62,293 nucleotides of DNA, from positions 1 to 62,293 of the forward strand of contig JAFZIV010000032.1 of assembly GCA_017554235.1 (NCBI GenBank), written 5' to 3'. Every line of letters starts with the position of its first letter. Within the stretch, counting starts at the first letter, position 1. Shown here in pieces: positions 1 to 7,382 of the stretch. The notes below the pieces were generated by a model, which saw only the letters and a list, made by a program, of their open reading frames with translations, ran no database searches and had not been told where the DNA came from. Both the position numbers and the translations under genes were made by a program. Origin of the DNA: Selenomonadaceae bacterium. Its GTDB lineage: Bacteria > Bacillota > Negativicutes > Selenomonadales > Selenomonadaceae.

Positions 1-1
1 A

Positions 2-121
2 GTTGAACGTTTTTTTAGAAGAATAAAACGGTTTCGTCGAGTTTTTACGCGTTACGATAAGTTAGACGTAGTCTTTGAGGGGTTTATTCTCTTTGCTATT
101 GTGATTGATTCTTTAGTGTGA
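2..121 (+). CDS. IS5-family transposase, C-terminal tail (cut by window edge)
   Basis: Reading from base 2 gives 39 codons and a TGA at 119-121. The peptide carries an ERFF-R-x-K-x-FRR motif followed by TRYDKL and a hydrophobic FxLFAIVID end. This is the usual ending of IS5/DDE_Tnp_1-type transposases, where the Glu of ERFF is the last residue of the DDE triad. The 5' part lies outside the window, so whether the gene is intact or a remnant cannot be told. Ruv or other housekeeping genes are not seen on this side of ruvB, which fits an insertion or rearrangement point. The family call rests on motif memory, not on a search. Confidence 0.7.
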   Translation, partial: VERFFRRIKRFRRVFTRYDKLDVVFEGFILFAIVIDSLV

Positions 122-140
122 ACACTACCTAGTTTCTGAA

Positions 141-246
141 TATACTTTTCTCTTTGACGCAAAGAGAAAAGTAACAAAAGAGAAACAGTCCGCAGCCTTC
201 GCATCACGCTCAGGGTGCGGACGGGCGCACGTCCTTGTGCGCCCCT
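141..246 (+). repeat. Modular hairpin repeat, copy 1 (GC-rich type)
   Basis: Three consecutive inverted repeats. The first has a perfect 14-bp stem at 143-156 and 160-173 with loop ACG. The second pairs GTCCGCA (188-194) with TGCGGAC (216-222). The third pairs GGGCGCAC (223-230) with GTGCGCCC (237-244) around GTCCTT. Related copies occur at about 10.36, 17.69 (inverted), 27.54, 45.07, 46.61 and 48.14 kb, always between genes. It fills most of the gap between the transposase tail and ruvB. Confidence 0.9.
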
Positions 247-277
247 ACTTATTCCAATGTTGACTTTGCCAACACGC

Positions 278-283
278 TATAAT
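278..283 (+). promoter_or_regulatory. Possible -10 box for ruvB
   Basis: TATAAT lies 31 bp before the ruvB start. A TTGACT at 260-265 is nearby, but the spacer is only 12 bp, so a standard -35/-10 pair is not present. The rest of 1-314 holds the transposase tail and repeat copy 1. Confidence 0.35.
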
Positions 284-314
284 AACGCTAAAATAAAATT
301 AATTGGTGAAATAA

Positions 315-1349
315 ATGGACGAAAGAATTATTGCGACGGATGAACAAAGTGCTGATGATTGGCAGTACAGCTTACGTCCGCGCAGATTAGTTGAATATAT
401 CGGGCAGGATAAGGCTAAAAAAAATTTATCAGTTTTTGTCAAGGCGGCAATGTCAAGACGCGAGGCATTAGATCACGTTTTACTTTATGGACCGCCGGGA
501 CTTGGTAAGACGACGTTGGCAGGGATTATCGCAAATGAATTGGGCGTGAACTTTCGCCCAACGTCAGGACCTGCGATTGAACGTTCAGGAGATTTGGCGG
601 CGTTGCTTACTAATTTGCAGGAACGCGACGTTTTATTTATCGACGAAATTCACAGACTTAGCAGACAAGTTGAAGAAATTTTATATTCGGCGATGGAAGA
701 TTTTGCGCTTGACATAATAATTGGCAAAGGTCCCAGTGCGCGGAGTATTCGGCTTGACATTGCGCCTTTCACTTTAATTGGTGCGACGACGAAGGCAGGG
801 GCATTATCACCGCCGTTGCGTGACAGATTCGGCGTAATTTCGCGGCTGGAATATTATTCAGTTGACGCGCTTGTAGAAATTATTACACGTGCCGCGCAGA
901 TTTTGAAAATACCGATTGATGTTAAAGGTGCTGAAGAAATTGGGCGCAGGTCGAGAGGTACGCCTCGAATTGCCAACAGACTTTTAAAACGTGTAAGAGA
1001 TTTTGCGGAAGTCGAAGGCGTTAAAGAAATTTCAGAAGATGTTGCAAACCGCGCATTGCAAGCGTTGGAAGTTGACAGCGCAGGGCTTGATCATACAGAT
1101 AGGCGAATGCTTGACGCGATGATTAAAAAATTTCGCGGAGGTCCCGTCGGTCTTGAAACTATTGCGGCGTCGATTAGTGAAACGCGTGAGACGATTGAAG
1201 ATATTTACGAGCCGTATTTATTGCAACTGGGATTTATTATGCGAACACCACGCGGACGCGTCGTAACGGAGGCGGGTTACAATCATATGGGCGTAATTTA
1301 TCCGAGTGCGCAAAATGTTGAACAAAAACTTTTTGGCTTTGAAGAATAA
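315..1349 (+). CDS. ruvB: Holliday junction branch migration helicase RuvB
   Basis: This is the ATPase motor of the RuvAB branch migration complex. It forms hexameric rings that pump DNA through RuvA-bound Holliday junctions. The 344-residue protein is full length. It has an N-terminal [11 protein letters not shown] segment, Walker [10 protein letters not shown] at 59-67, Walker B DEIH at 109-112, the [18 protein letters not shown] sensor/arginine-finger region near 155-172, and a winged-helix C-terminus. ATG is preceded by GGTGAA. In many Firmicutes ruvA lies directly upstream in the same operon. Here upstream DNA is a repeat and a transposase tail instead, so ruvB appears to stand alone. 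Confidence 0.97.
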   Translation: MDERIIATDEQSADDWQYSLRPRRLVEYIGQDKAKKNLSVFVKAAMSRREALDHVLLYGPPGLGKTTLAGIIANELGVNFRPTSGPAIERSGDLAALLTNLQERDVLFIDEIHRLSRQVEEILYSAMEDFALDIIIGKGPSARSIRLDIAPFTLIGATTKAGALSPPLRDRFGVISRLEYYSVDALVEIITRAAQILKIPIDVKGAEEIGRRSRGTPRIANRLLKRVRDFAEVEGVKEISEDVANRALQALEVDSAGLDHTDRRMLDAMIKKFRGGPVGLETIAASISETRETIEDIYEPYLLQLGFIMRTPRGRVVTEAGYNHMGVIYPSAQNVEQKLFGFEE

Positions 1350-1367
1350 AAATATTTTTTATATGCG

Positions 1368-1395
1368 TTGAAAAATTCTGTAATTGTGATAAAAT
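1368..1395 (+). promoter_or_regulatory. Promoter for rubredoxin gene
   Basis: TTGAAA at 1368-1373 and TAAAAT at 1390-1395, separated by 16 bp. It lies just after the ruvB stop and about 30 bp before the rubredoxin start. Confidence 0.6.
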
Positions 1396-1427
1396 ATTTT
1401 CAAAAAATTATGGAGGGAGGAATTTTT

Positions 1428-1580
1428 ATGAAGTACATTTGCGTTTGCGGTTATGAGTACGACGAAGAAGTTGGCGATCCCGATAACGGCATTGAAGCCG
1501 GTACAAAATTTGAAGATTTGTCGGAAGATTGGGTTTGCCCTATTTGTGGTCTCGGCAAAGATAATTTTGACGAAGAGTAA
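1428..1580 (+). CDS. Rubredoxin with shortened first iron-binding knuckle
   Basis: A 50-residue electron carrier of the rubredoxin family, which binds one Fe through four cysteines and passes electrons to partners such as flavodiiron proteins. It has the family signatures [20 protein letters not shown] and a normal second knuckle CPICG. The first knuckle reads ICVCGY: only one residue separates the two cysteines, where most rubredoxins have CxxCGY. The nucleotide sequence (TGC GTT TGC GGT) confirms it. The start at 1428 is chosen because GGAGGGAGG precedes it. An upstream in-frame start at 1368 would fall inside the promoter. A flavodiiron protein, a likely partner class, lies about 3 kb away. 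Confidence 0.9.
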   Translation: MKYICVCGYEYDEEVGDPDNGIEAGTKFEDLSEDWVCPICGLGKDNFDEE

Positions 1581-1605
1581 AATTTTTTAAGGAGGAATTT
1601 TTTTA

Positions 1606-2571
1606 ATGAAAATTACAGTAGTTGGTTCAGGTAACGTCGGCGCAACGGCGGCTAATGTTTTGGCGACAAAGGGCTTTGCAAGTGAAGTCGTCCTCATCGA
1701 CATCAAAGAAGGTCTTTCCGAAGGCAAGGCAATGGACATTATGCAGACTGCGCATATGCTCAACTTCGACACGAAGGTTGTAGGAGTTACTTCCCCGATT
1801 GATAATCCTAACTACGAGGCAACGGCAGGCTCTCAAGTTGTGATTATTACTTCGGGAATCCCGCGCAAACCCGGTATGAGTCGCGAAGATTTAATTGGCG
1901 TCAATGCAAAGATTGTTGGCGGCGTTGTGGATCAAGTTCTGAAATATTCGCCGGACGCAATTTTGATTATCATTTCCAATCCTATGGACGCGATGACTTA
2001 TCTCACGCTGAAAAATTCCAAACTTCCGCGCAATCGTGTACTTGGTCAAGGCGGTATGCTTGACAGCAGTCGTTTCCGTTATTATCTTGCAGAGGCGTTG
2101 AAAGAGGCGGGTTATCCTGCATCAGTTACTGACGTTGACGGAATGGTTGTCGGCGGTCACAGTGATAAAACAATGGTTCCGCTTGTAAGTTTGGCTACAT
2201 ATCGCGGCATTCCCGTAACGCAACTTTTGAGTGCAGAGGCAATTACAAAAGCAGTTGAGGCTACGAAAGTTGGCGGCGCAACTCTTACGAAACTTTTGGG
2301 TACTTCAGCATGGTATGCGCCCGGTGCGGCGGCGGCAGCTATGGTCGAAGCTATTGCGCTTGACGCTAAAAAGTTAGTTCCTTGCTGTGTTTATCTTGAA
2401 GGTGAGTACGGCGAAGATGGTTTGTGCATCGGTGTTCCTGTAATCTTGGGCAAAGACGGAATGGAAAAGATTGTCGAAGTTCAATTCTCCGACGAAGAAA
2501 AAGCGAAATTTGCTGAAAGTGTTGCAGCGGCTCGTGAAACAAATTCTAAAATTGGTGACGCGCTGAAATAA
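1606..2571 (+). CDS. mdh: Malate dehydrogenase (LDH-like, NAD-dependent)
   Basis: It interconverts malate and oxaloacetate with NAD(H). The 321 residues show the Rossmann loop GSGNVGA at 7-13, Asp32 at the end of beta-2 (NAD preference), the substrate segment IPRKPGMSRED at 85-95 with the two arginines typical of malate rather than lactate enzymes, ISNPMD, and catalytic His185. The catalytic loop is GGHSDKTMVP, one residue longer than the common GGHGDTMVP. Similar extended loops are known to me from LDH-like malate dehydrogenases. A GGAGG site precedes the ATG. It ends in a strong terminator, so it is probably transcribed with the rubredoxin gene 25 bp upstream. Confidence 0.93.
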   Translation: MKITVVGSGNVGATAANVLATKGFASEVVLIDIKEGLSEGKAMDIMQTAHMLNFDTKVVGVTSPIDNPNYEATAGSQVVIITSGIPRKPGMSREDLIGVNAKIVGGVVDQVLKYSPDAILIIISNPMDAMTYLTLKNSKLPRNRVLGQGGMLDSSRFRYYLAEALKEAGYPASVTDVDGMVVGGHSDKTMVPLVSLATYRGIPVTQLLSAEAITKAVEATKVGGATLTKLLGTSAWYAPGAAAAAMVEAIALDAKKLVPCCVYLEGEYGEDGLCIGVPVILGKDGMEKIVEVQFSDEEKAKFAESVAAARETNSKIGDALK

Positions 2572-2609
2572 AATGTAAAAAAATTTTTTAAGCTTTAAAA
2601 AGCTAGTGT

Positions 2610-2642
2610 AAACTCTGCCGTAACGGTGGAGTTTATTTTTTT
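2610..2642 (+). terminator. Rho-independent terminator after mdh
   Basis: A 10-bp stem (2610-2619 with 2625-2634, two G-T pairs), loop GTAAC, followed by a T-rich run at 2636-2642. Confidence 0.85.
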
Positions 2643-2680
2643 ACCACACTTTAACGATATAATGTTGGGAGGTGATTAAA

Positions 2681-2932
2681 GTGATTGAAAGAATTGCAAA
2701 AATTGCCCGCGTTAAAAGAGTCGAAAACGATGTCGGCAGACGTTTCGACGATCGTCAACAAAACAGCGGAAAAAGTTTTCTTGACGAATTGAATAGCGCA
2801 ATGGGCAAAAAAGCCAGACCAAAGCCCGTGAAAATTTCTGAACCTTACGCGGTGGATTTACAAAATACCGCTACGCAATCGCTATTCTATTATTCCGGCT
2901 TAGACTTGGAAGCATTGTTACCTACGAGGTGA
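2681..2932 (+). CDS. Conserved-looking small hypothetical protein upstream of tadA
   Basis: I do not recognise this 83-residue protein. It is basic at the N-terminus (IERIAKIARVKRV), polar in the middle, and ends in YYSGLDLEALLPTR. There is no signal peptide or membrane segment. A GTG at 2672 is in frame, but the site GGGAGGTGA at 2667-2674 overlaps it and sits seven bases before the GTG at 2681, so 2681 is the better start. The stop codon overlaps the tadA ribosome-binding region, so the two genes are probably cotranscribed and coupled. Confidence 0.65.
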   Translation: MIERIAKIARVKRVENDVGRRFDDRQQNSGKSFLDELNSAMGKKARPKPVKISEPYAVDLQNTATQSLFYYSGLDLEALLPTR

Positions 2933-2940
2933 ATTTAAAA

Positions 2941-3393
2941 GTGAGTGACGAAGAATTTATGCAAATGGCAATTTCAGAAGCCAAAAAAGCTTACGAAGAA
3001 GGCGAAGTTCCAATAGGTGCCGTTCTCATTGACGAGAGCGGCGTTTTAGTTTGTGCTGAACATAATCGAATTGAACAGCTTGACGACGCAACAGCCCATG
3101 CAGAAATTTTACTCCTGCGCGGCGCGACAAAAATTTTAGGACGACGAAAACTTTATAACTGTACAATTTACGTTACCGTTGAACCTTGTCCTATGTGTGC
3201 AGGGGCGTTGGTGCTATGTCGACTGAAAAGATTGGTTTACGGCGCAGTTGACTCAAAATTCGGCGCGTCTGAATCTCTCTTCAACGTTACGAATAATCCC
3301 GCTCTTAATCATCAGCTACAAATTACTGCAGGCGTTTTGGAAAATGATTGCCGAACGCTTATGCAAAAATTTTTCTCTGAACGTCGAAAATAA
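2941..3393 (+). CDS. tadA: tRNA-specific adenosine-34 deaminase
   Basis: It deaminates A34 to inosine in the tRNA-Arg(ACG) anticodon wobble position. The 150-residue protein has the zinc deaminase motifs: HAE (His53, Glu55) in TAHAEILLL and PCPMC (Cys83, Cys86) in EPCPMCAGAL. Length fits the family. The GTG at 2941 is preferred over the GTG at 2929 because the site GAGGTG (2926-2931) lies nine bases before it, and the resulting N-terminus matches TadA proteins. It follows the small hypothetical gene with overlap of its signal region. Confidence 0.93.
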   Translation: MSDEEFMQMAISEAKKAYEEGEVPIGAVLIDESGVLVCAEHNRIEQLDDATAHAEILLLRGATKILGRRKLYNCTIYVTVEPCPMCAGALVLCRLKRLVYGAVDSKFGASESLFNVTNNPALNHQLQITAGVLENDCRTLMQKFFSERRK

Positions 3394-3455
3394 AAAATTC
3401 ATTGCGCAAAAACAAAATTTATTGTAAACTTATAAAAAATTTTGGAGGCGATATT

Positions 3456-4589
3456 TTGAAGAAAACAATTCCCGCAATTTCAATTATTATTCCAATGTAC
3501 AACACCGAAAAATATATAGGCGAATGTCTCGACAGCATTTTAGCACAAACGTTTGACGACTACGAAGTTATTGTAGTAGACGATTGTTCAACGGATAATT
3601 CGTGCGCATTAGTTGAGAGTTATTTACCTAAATTCAATCAATACGTGAAGGGGAGGGTAGACAAACTCCAACTTATTCGTTCTGAAAAAAATTCGGGAGG
3701 ATGCCCCGGTATTCCGACCAATATAGGCATACGAATATCCAATGGTGAATATATTATGTTCATTGATAGCGACGACATGATTACGCCGACTGCATTGGAA
3801 GAGCTTTATCAAATCGTTAAAATATATGATGCCGATTTTCTTACTGGTTGGGATTATTACACAACTGTTGATGAAGTTATTCCAAAAGACATACAGTCAA
3901 TCAAAAAACATTCTGATGAGGCACTAAATCCTTTTAAAATGCCTGTGCGAATCACTGAAAATTTAGCTGAACGTGTAAATCTTTTTTATCGCGGCATATT
4001 TATCCCAATGACTTGTAATATTTTTGTACGCAGAAAATTTATCGCCAAACACGGAATTGTTTTTCCAAATTTGATGACAACTCAAGACTCAGTATTTTTT
4101 CTCAGCTGTTTATGTCTTGCCAAAACTATAGTGTGTATGCCGAATGCGTTTTATATATGGAGAACCAGATCTGATTCAAGTAGTCGAAAAGTAATGTCAC
4201 ACGAAAAAACTGTTCATATGAGGGGCGGTACAATTTTTAAACAAATTAAAGTTTTAGATGATTTTATGAATAAGTTTGAGTTTTTTCAACAGAATATCAA
4301 TTATAAGTACGCGGTCTTTGATGTTTTCGTTAGGAGCTGGACTATTGGTCCTCTGCTGGAAATTTATACTAAAGTTCCTGCGTGGGAGCTGGACAATTTT
4401 ATTCGCCGTGAACTTGAGGGTATTGAAGATAAAGTTGCGTTGACAGCATTTCTTTTTAGCAGAATGAATGTTTTCAACGTTCAATTAAATCAGCAAGGCG
4501 CAATCATTAACCAAATGAAAGCTTACATTCAGCAACAAAGTCAAATTATTCAGCAACTTCAGGCACGTATCGCCGAACTTCAGAAGTAA
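3456..4589 (+). CDS. Family 2 glycosyltransferase
   Basis: A GT-A fold glycosyltransferase of 377 residues. It starts with the typical IPAISIIIPMYNTEKYI strand, has VVDDCSTD near residue 45 and the metal/nucleotide DSDD motif in the next 60 residues. The sugar donor and acceptor cannot be read from sequence, but surface polysaccharide or glycan assembly is likely. The last 35 residues are Gln-rich heptad sequence (QQQSQIIQQLQARIAEL), a predicted coiled coil that may mediate oligomerisation. TTG at 3456 follows TGGAGG at normal spacing. An earlier in-frame start at 3402 lacks such a site. Confidence 0.85.
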   Translation: MKKTIPAISIIIPMYNTEKYIGECLDSILAQTFDDYEVIVVDDCSTDNSCALVESYLPKFNQYVKGRVDKLQLIRSEKNSGGCPGIPTNIGIRISNGEYIMFIDSDDMITPTALEELYQIVKIYDADFLTGWDYYTTVDEVIPKDIQSIKKHSDEALNPFKMPVRITENLAERVNLFYRGIFIPMTCNIFVRRKFIAKHGIVFPNLMTTQDSVFFLSCLCLAKTIVCMPNAFYIWRTRSDSSSRKVMSHEKTVHMRGGTIFKQIKVLDDFMNKFEFFQQNINYKYAVFDVFVRSWTIGPLLEIYTKVPAWELDNFIRRELEGIEDKVALTAFLFSRMNVFNVQLNQQGAIINQMKAYIQQQSQIIQQLQARIAELQK

Positions 4590-4620
4590 ATCATTTGTAA
4601 AAATTATAAATAAAAAAATT

Positions 4621-4650
4621 CCCGTAAGTTTAACCTTGCGGGAAAAATTT
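4621..4650. terminator. Bidirectional terminator between convergent genes
   Basis: Stem CCCGTAAG (4621-4628) with CTTGCGGG (4635-4642), flanked by A-run on the left and T-run on the right, so it can stop transcripts from both the glycosyltransferase and the flavodiiron gene. Confidence 0.85.
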
Positions 4651-4667
4651 TTTTGTAAAAATATTTT

Positions 4668-5843
4668 TTAGACTTCCAACGCTAAAATTTTATTTTCAAT
4701 TTCGTCAAGCTGATCTTTCGTCGGAACGTTTAAAATTTTAATCTTGTCAAGAATAATCTCAAATCCCGCCGCCTTAAGTTCATCTTCAACCATTGCAATA
4801 CTTTGTCCGCTCCAACCGTATGAACCAAACGCAAACGCTTTATGATTCTGCGGACGCAATCCCTTAATGTAGCAAAGAAATTGCGCAATCGTCGGCATAA
4901 GCTGATTGTGAATAGTCGGAGAACCTACCGCAAGATATTTGCTCTTAAAAATATCCGTGACAATATCTGAAAGCGGCGTAAATTTCACGTCATAATAAGC
5001 GGCAGGAATTTTTTTCTTGGCAAAAGCTTCCGCAATCGTATGCGCAATAATTTCCGTCGAATGCCACATAGAATCAAAGACAATAACCGCCCGTTCCTCA
5101 ACTTCGCCGCTACTCCAATCTTTGTAGCAGTCTAAAATTTTCGGAATGTGTGAACGCCAACTGACGCCATGTCCAGTTGCTATCAGTTCAATTTCCAAAT
5201 TTCCTAAAGCTTTTAATGCAGTTTGCGCTTGCTTTCCGAAGGGCATTAAAATATTTGCGTAATATTTTTTCGCCTCGTATAAAATCGTTTCCAAATTATT
5301 TTCGTCATCAAAACGCATTGACGCGGCTAAATGTTGTCCGAAGGCGTCGTTGGAGAATAAAATTTTCTCTTCGGGACAATATGTAACCATTGAGTCGGGC
5401 CAATGCAACATAGGCGTCGGTACAAATTGCAAAGTTCGCGCACCAATAGAAATTTTATCGCCAGCCTTAACAGGTTTATAATTCAATTCGCCGTAACGTG
5501 TCGACAATCCCTTTAAGCCGTTAGGTTGCGTCGTAATAATTTCGGCATTAGGTGCAAGTGCGGCAAGTTCACGCAACGCCCCAGAATGATCCGGCTCAAC
5601 GTGACTTGAAACAATTACGTCAATCTGCGCGGGATTTATAACAGAAGAAATTCTTTCAAGCAACTCATCTTTGAAATCAATCTTAACCGTGTCAATCAGC
5701 GTAATTTTTTCGTCAAGAATCAAATACGCATTGTAGCTTGAACCCCGCGCAGTTTCGTAGCCGTGAAAATTCCTAAGCGACCAATCAATAGCTCCCACCC
5801 AATAAATATTTTTCCGAATCTCTACAGCTTTAAAATTTCCCAT
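4668..5843 (-). CDS. fprA: Flavodiiron protein (A-type flavoprotein)
   Basis: Flavodiiron proteins reduce O2 to water and/or NO to N2O in anaerobes, usually taking electrons from rubredoxin. The 391-residue protein has the N-terminal metallo-beta-lactamase-like diiron domain with all ligand motifs: HVEPDH, the His in PMLHWPDSM, the Asp in SNDAFGQH and the His in ATGHGVSW. The C-terminal third is a flavodoxin domain (IVFDSMWHSTE, then GSPTIHNQ and GSYGWSG). Start ATG at 5843 follows GGGAGG. A GTG five codons upstream overlaps that site and is rejected. It is transcribed divergently from lpxC and may use the rubredoxin encoded at 1428-1580, which is inference. Confidence 0.94.
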   Translation of the reverse strand: MGNFKAVEIRKNIYWVGAIDWSLRNFHGYETARGSSYNAYLILDEKITLIDTVKIDFKDELLERISSVINPAQIDVIVSSHVEPDHSGALRELAALAPNAEIITTQPNGLKGLSTRYGELNYKPVKAGDKISIGARTLQFVPTPMLHWPDSMVTYCPEEKILFSNDAFGQHLAASMRFDDENNLETILYEAKKYYANILMPFGKQAQTALKALGNLEIELIATGHGVSWRSHIPKILDCYKDWSSGEVEERAVIVFDSMWHSTEIIAHTIAEAFAKKKIPAAYYDVKFTPLSDIVTDIFKSKYLAVGSPTIHNQLMPTIAQFLCYIKGLRPQNHKAFAFGSYGWSGQSIAMVEDELKAAGFEIILDKIKILNVPTKDQLDEIENKILALEV

Positions 5844-5866
5844 AAAATTTCCTCCCACGTAATTTA

Positions 5867-5895
5867 ATTTTACCGTAATTTTATAATGTCAGCAA
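5867..5895 (-). promoter_or_regulatory. Promoter for the flavodiiron gene
   Basis: Minus strand TTGCTG (5895-5890), 17-bp spacer, TAAAAT (5872-5867), about 24 bp before the start codon. Confidence 0.6.
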
Positions 5896-5945
5896 AAAAT
5901 TTTCAAATCATAATCAAAAGAATTTTAGAAAAATTTTTCTGCGCG

Positions 5946-5974
5946 TCGACGATAAAGCAAATTGATGTTATAAT
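5946..5974 (+). promoter_or_regulatory. Promoter for lpxC operon
   Basis: TCGACG at 5946-5951, 17-bp spacer, perfect TATAAT at 5969-5974, 28 bp before the TTG start of lpxC. Confidence 0.6.
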
Positions 5975-6001
5975 AGTTAAAAATTCGTAGGAGGTAGAAT
6001 T

Positions 6002-6832
6002 TTGCAAAGACAGACAACCTTAAAAAGTTCAGTCGAAAAATTTGGCGTCGGCTTGCATTCGGGCGTTGAAGTTCGATTAAAACTTAATCCGGCAGAAGTT
6101 GACAGCGGAATAATTTTTGTCAGAAAAGATTTAGACGGTGCGCCGAAAATTCACGCTACGGCGGCTAATGTGACTTCGACATTACGCGCAACTACTATTG
6201 AAGAAGGCGGCATTAAAGTTTTCACGATTGAACATCTTATGAGCGCACTCAACGCCTGCAAAATCGATAATTGCGAAATTGAACTTGACGCTGAAGAACC
6301 GCCCGTACTTGGTGGCAATTCGATTGATTTTTACGAAATGATTCAATCTGCAGGTATCGTTGAACAATCTAAAAATCGTCGGGAAATTCGTCTTGAAAAA
6401 GTTTATCGCGTTGATTCTGATGACGGTAAAAAATTTATTATCGCCCTGCCTTATGAAGGTTTCCGCGTAAGTTTCACGTCGATTAATCCGCATCCTTTGA
6501 TTGGCATTCAGTATGAAGACTTTGAGATTACGGACGACGTTTATAAAACGGAAATTGCACCTGCGCGGACGATTGCTTACGAAAAGGAAGTTGCGGCACT
6601 TCATCAAATGGGATTGGGACTCGGCGGAACGATTGAAAATGTTATCGTTTACAATGACGAAGGTTGGCTGAATCCGCTGATTTATACAGATGAACTTGTA
6701 CGCCATAAAATTTTGGACGTTATTGGTGATATGCGTCTTGCAGGAATTTTTAATTGTCACATAATCGCAGCGGCGTCAGGTCACGCGCTGAATACTAAAC
6801 TTGCAAAAAAAATTTATGATGACTTCAGATAG
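6002..6832 (+). CDS. lpxC: UDP-3-O-acyl-N-acetylglucosamine deacetylase
   Basis: The zinc enzyme that catalyses the committed step of lipid A synthesis, so this cell makes an LPS outer membrane. The 276 residues include the TIEHLMSAL motif (His78), the VLGGNSIDF segment, and the second zinc site RHKILDVIGD (His235, Asp239) with SGHALN (His261) at the end. Length is slightly under the 300 or so residues of E. coli LpxC. The start is TTG after GGAGG. It heads an operon with fabZ and lpxA. Confidence 0.97.
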   Translation: MQRQTTLKSSVEKFGVGLHSGVEVRLKLNPAEVDSGIIFVRKDLDGAPKIHATAANVTSTLRATTIEEGGIKVFTIEHLMSALNACKIDNCEIELDAEEPPVLGGNSIDFYEMIQSAGIVEQSKNRREIRLEKVYRVDSDDGKKFIIALPYEGFRVSFTSINPHPLIGIQYEDFEITDDVYKTEIAPARTIAYEKEVAALHQMGLGLGGTIENVIVYNDEGWLNPLIYTDELVRHKILDVIGDMRLAGIFNCHIIAAASGHALNTKLAKKIYDDFR

Positions 6833-6848
6833 AAGAGGAGCGATAAAA

Positions 6849-7295
6849 ATGGTATTGGACATTGAAGAAATTATGAAGATACTTCCGCACCGTCCGCCAA
6901 TGTTGCTTGTGGATAGAATTTTGGAGATAGACCCTTTCAAGTCGGCGACGGGCTTAAAAAATATTACGATGAATGAGCCGCAATTCGCAGGACATTTTCC
7001 CGGACATCCTATAATGCCGGGCGTTTTACAGCTTGAGGCAATGGCACAAGTCGGCGGCGTTGCAATGCTTTATCCTGAAGAACATCGCGGCAAAATTGCT
7101 CTTTTCGGCGGCATGGACAACATTAAATTTAAAAAGCCCGTAGTGCCGGGTGATACTTTAATTACGAAAGCAGAAATCGTAAAAGTTCGCGGTGATTTTG
7201 GTATTCTGCATGCTGACGGTTACGTTGACGATAAACTTGTTTCGTCAGCAGATTTTAAATTTGCTTTGAAACACGGCGACGATTTGTTCAATTAG
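6849..7295 (+). CDS. fabZ: 3-hydroxyacyl-ACP dehydratase
   Basis: It dehydrates beta-hydroxyacyl-ACP in fatty acid elongation and competes with LpxA for the same acyl-ACP pool, which explains the clustering. The 148-residue hotdog protein has LPHRPPMLLVDR and the catalytic stretch HFPGHPIMPGVLQLE (His53, Glu63). ATG at 6849 follows GAGGAG. A longer reading from 6801 overlaps lpxC and has no binding site. The TAG stop at 7293-7295 lies inside the left arm of a 17-bp inverted repeat that fills the gap before lpxA. Confidence 0.96.
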   Translation: MVLDIEEIMKILPHRPPMLLVDRILEIDPFKSATGLKNITMNEPQFAGHFPGHPIMPGVLQLEAMAQVGGVAMLYPEEHRGKIALFGGMDNIKFKKPVVPGDTLITKAEIVKVRGDFGILHADGYVDDKLVSSADFKFALKHGDDLFN

Positions 7296-7357
7296 TGAAT
7301 AGTTAATAGTAAAAAGTAAATAGTACTATTAACTATTCACTGTTCACTATTAACTAA
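7294..7357. repeat. Word-type short repeat forming a long hairpin between fabZ and lpxA
   Basis: A perfect 17-bp inverted repeat pairs 7294-7310 with 7325-7341 (AGTGAATAGTTAATAGT and its complement), followed by another partial word copy. It overlaps the fabZ stop codon. Similar words occur at 44002-44080 and 62264-62293. No T-run follows, so it is not a normal terminator, and lpxA follows in the same direction. Confidence 0.85.
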
Positions 7358-7382
7358 TCCCTAAACAGGAGATGTTAAAGAA

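Noticed and set aside
141-246. tRNA or rRNA fragment in the hairpin-rich repeat
   Set aside because: No cloverleaf, anticodon arm or T-loop sequence can be made out; the stems are simple inverted repeats.
260-283. Standard -35/-10 promoter for ruvB
   Set aside because: TTGACT and TATAAT are only 12 bp apart, so only the -10 was kept as a weak call.
6182-6760. 192-codon minus-strand frame antisense to lpxC
   Set aside because: lpxC is certain on the other strand and this frame has no ribosome site or family resemblance.
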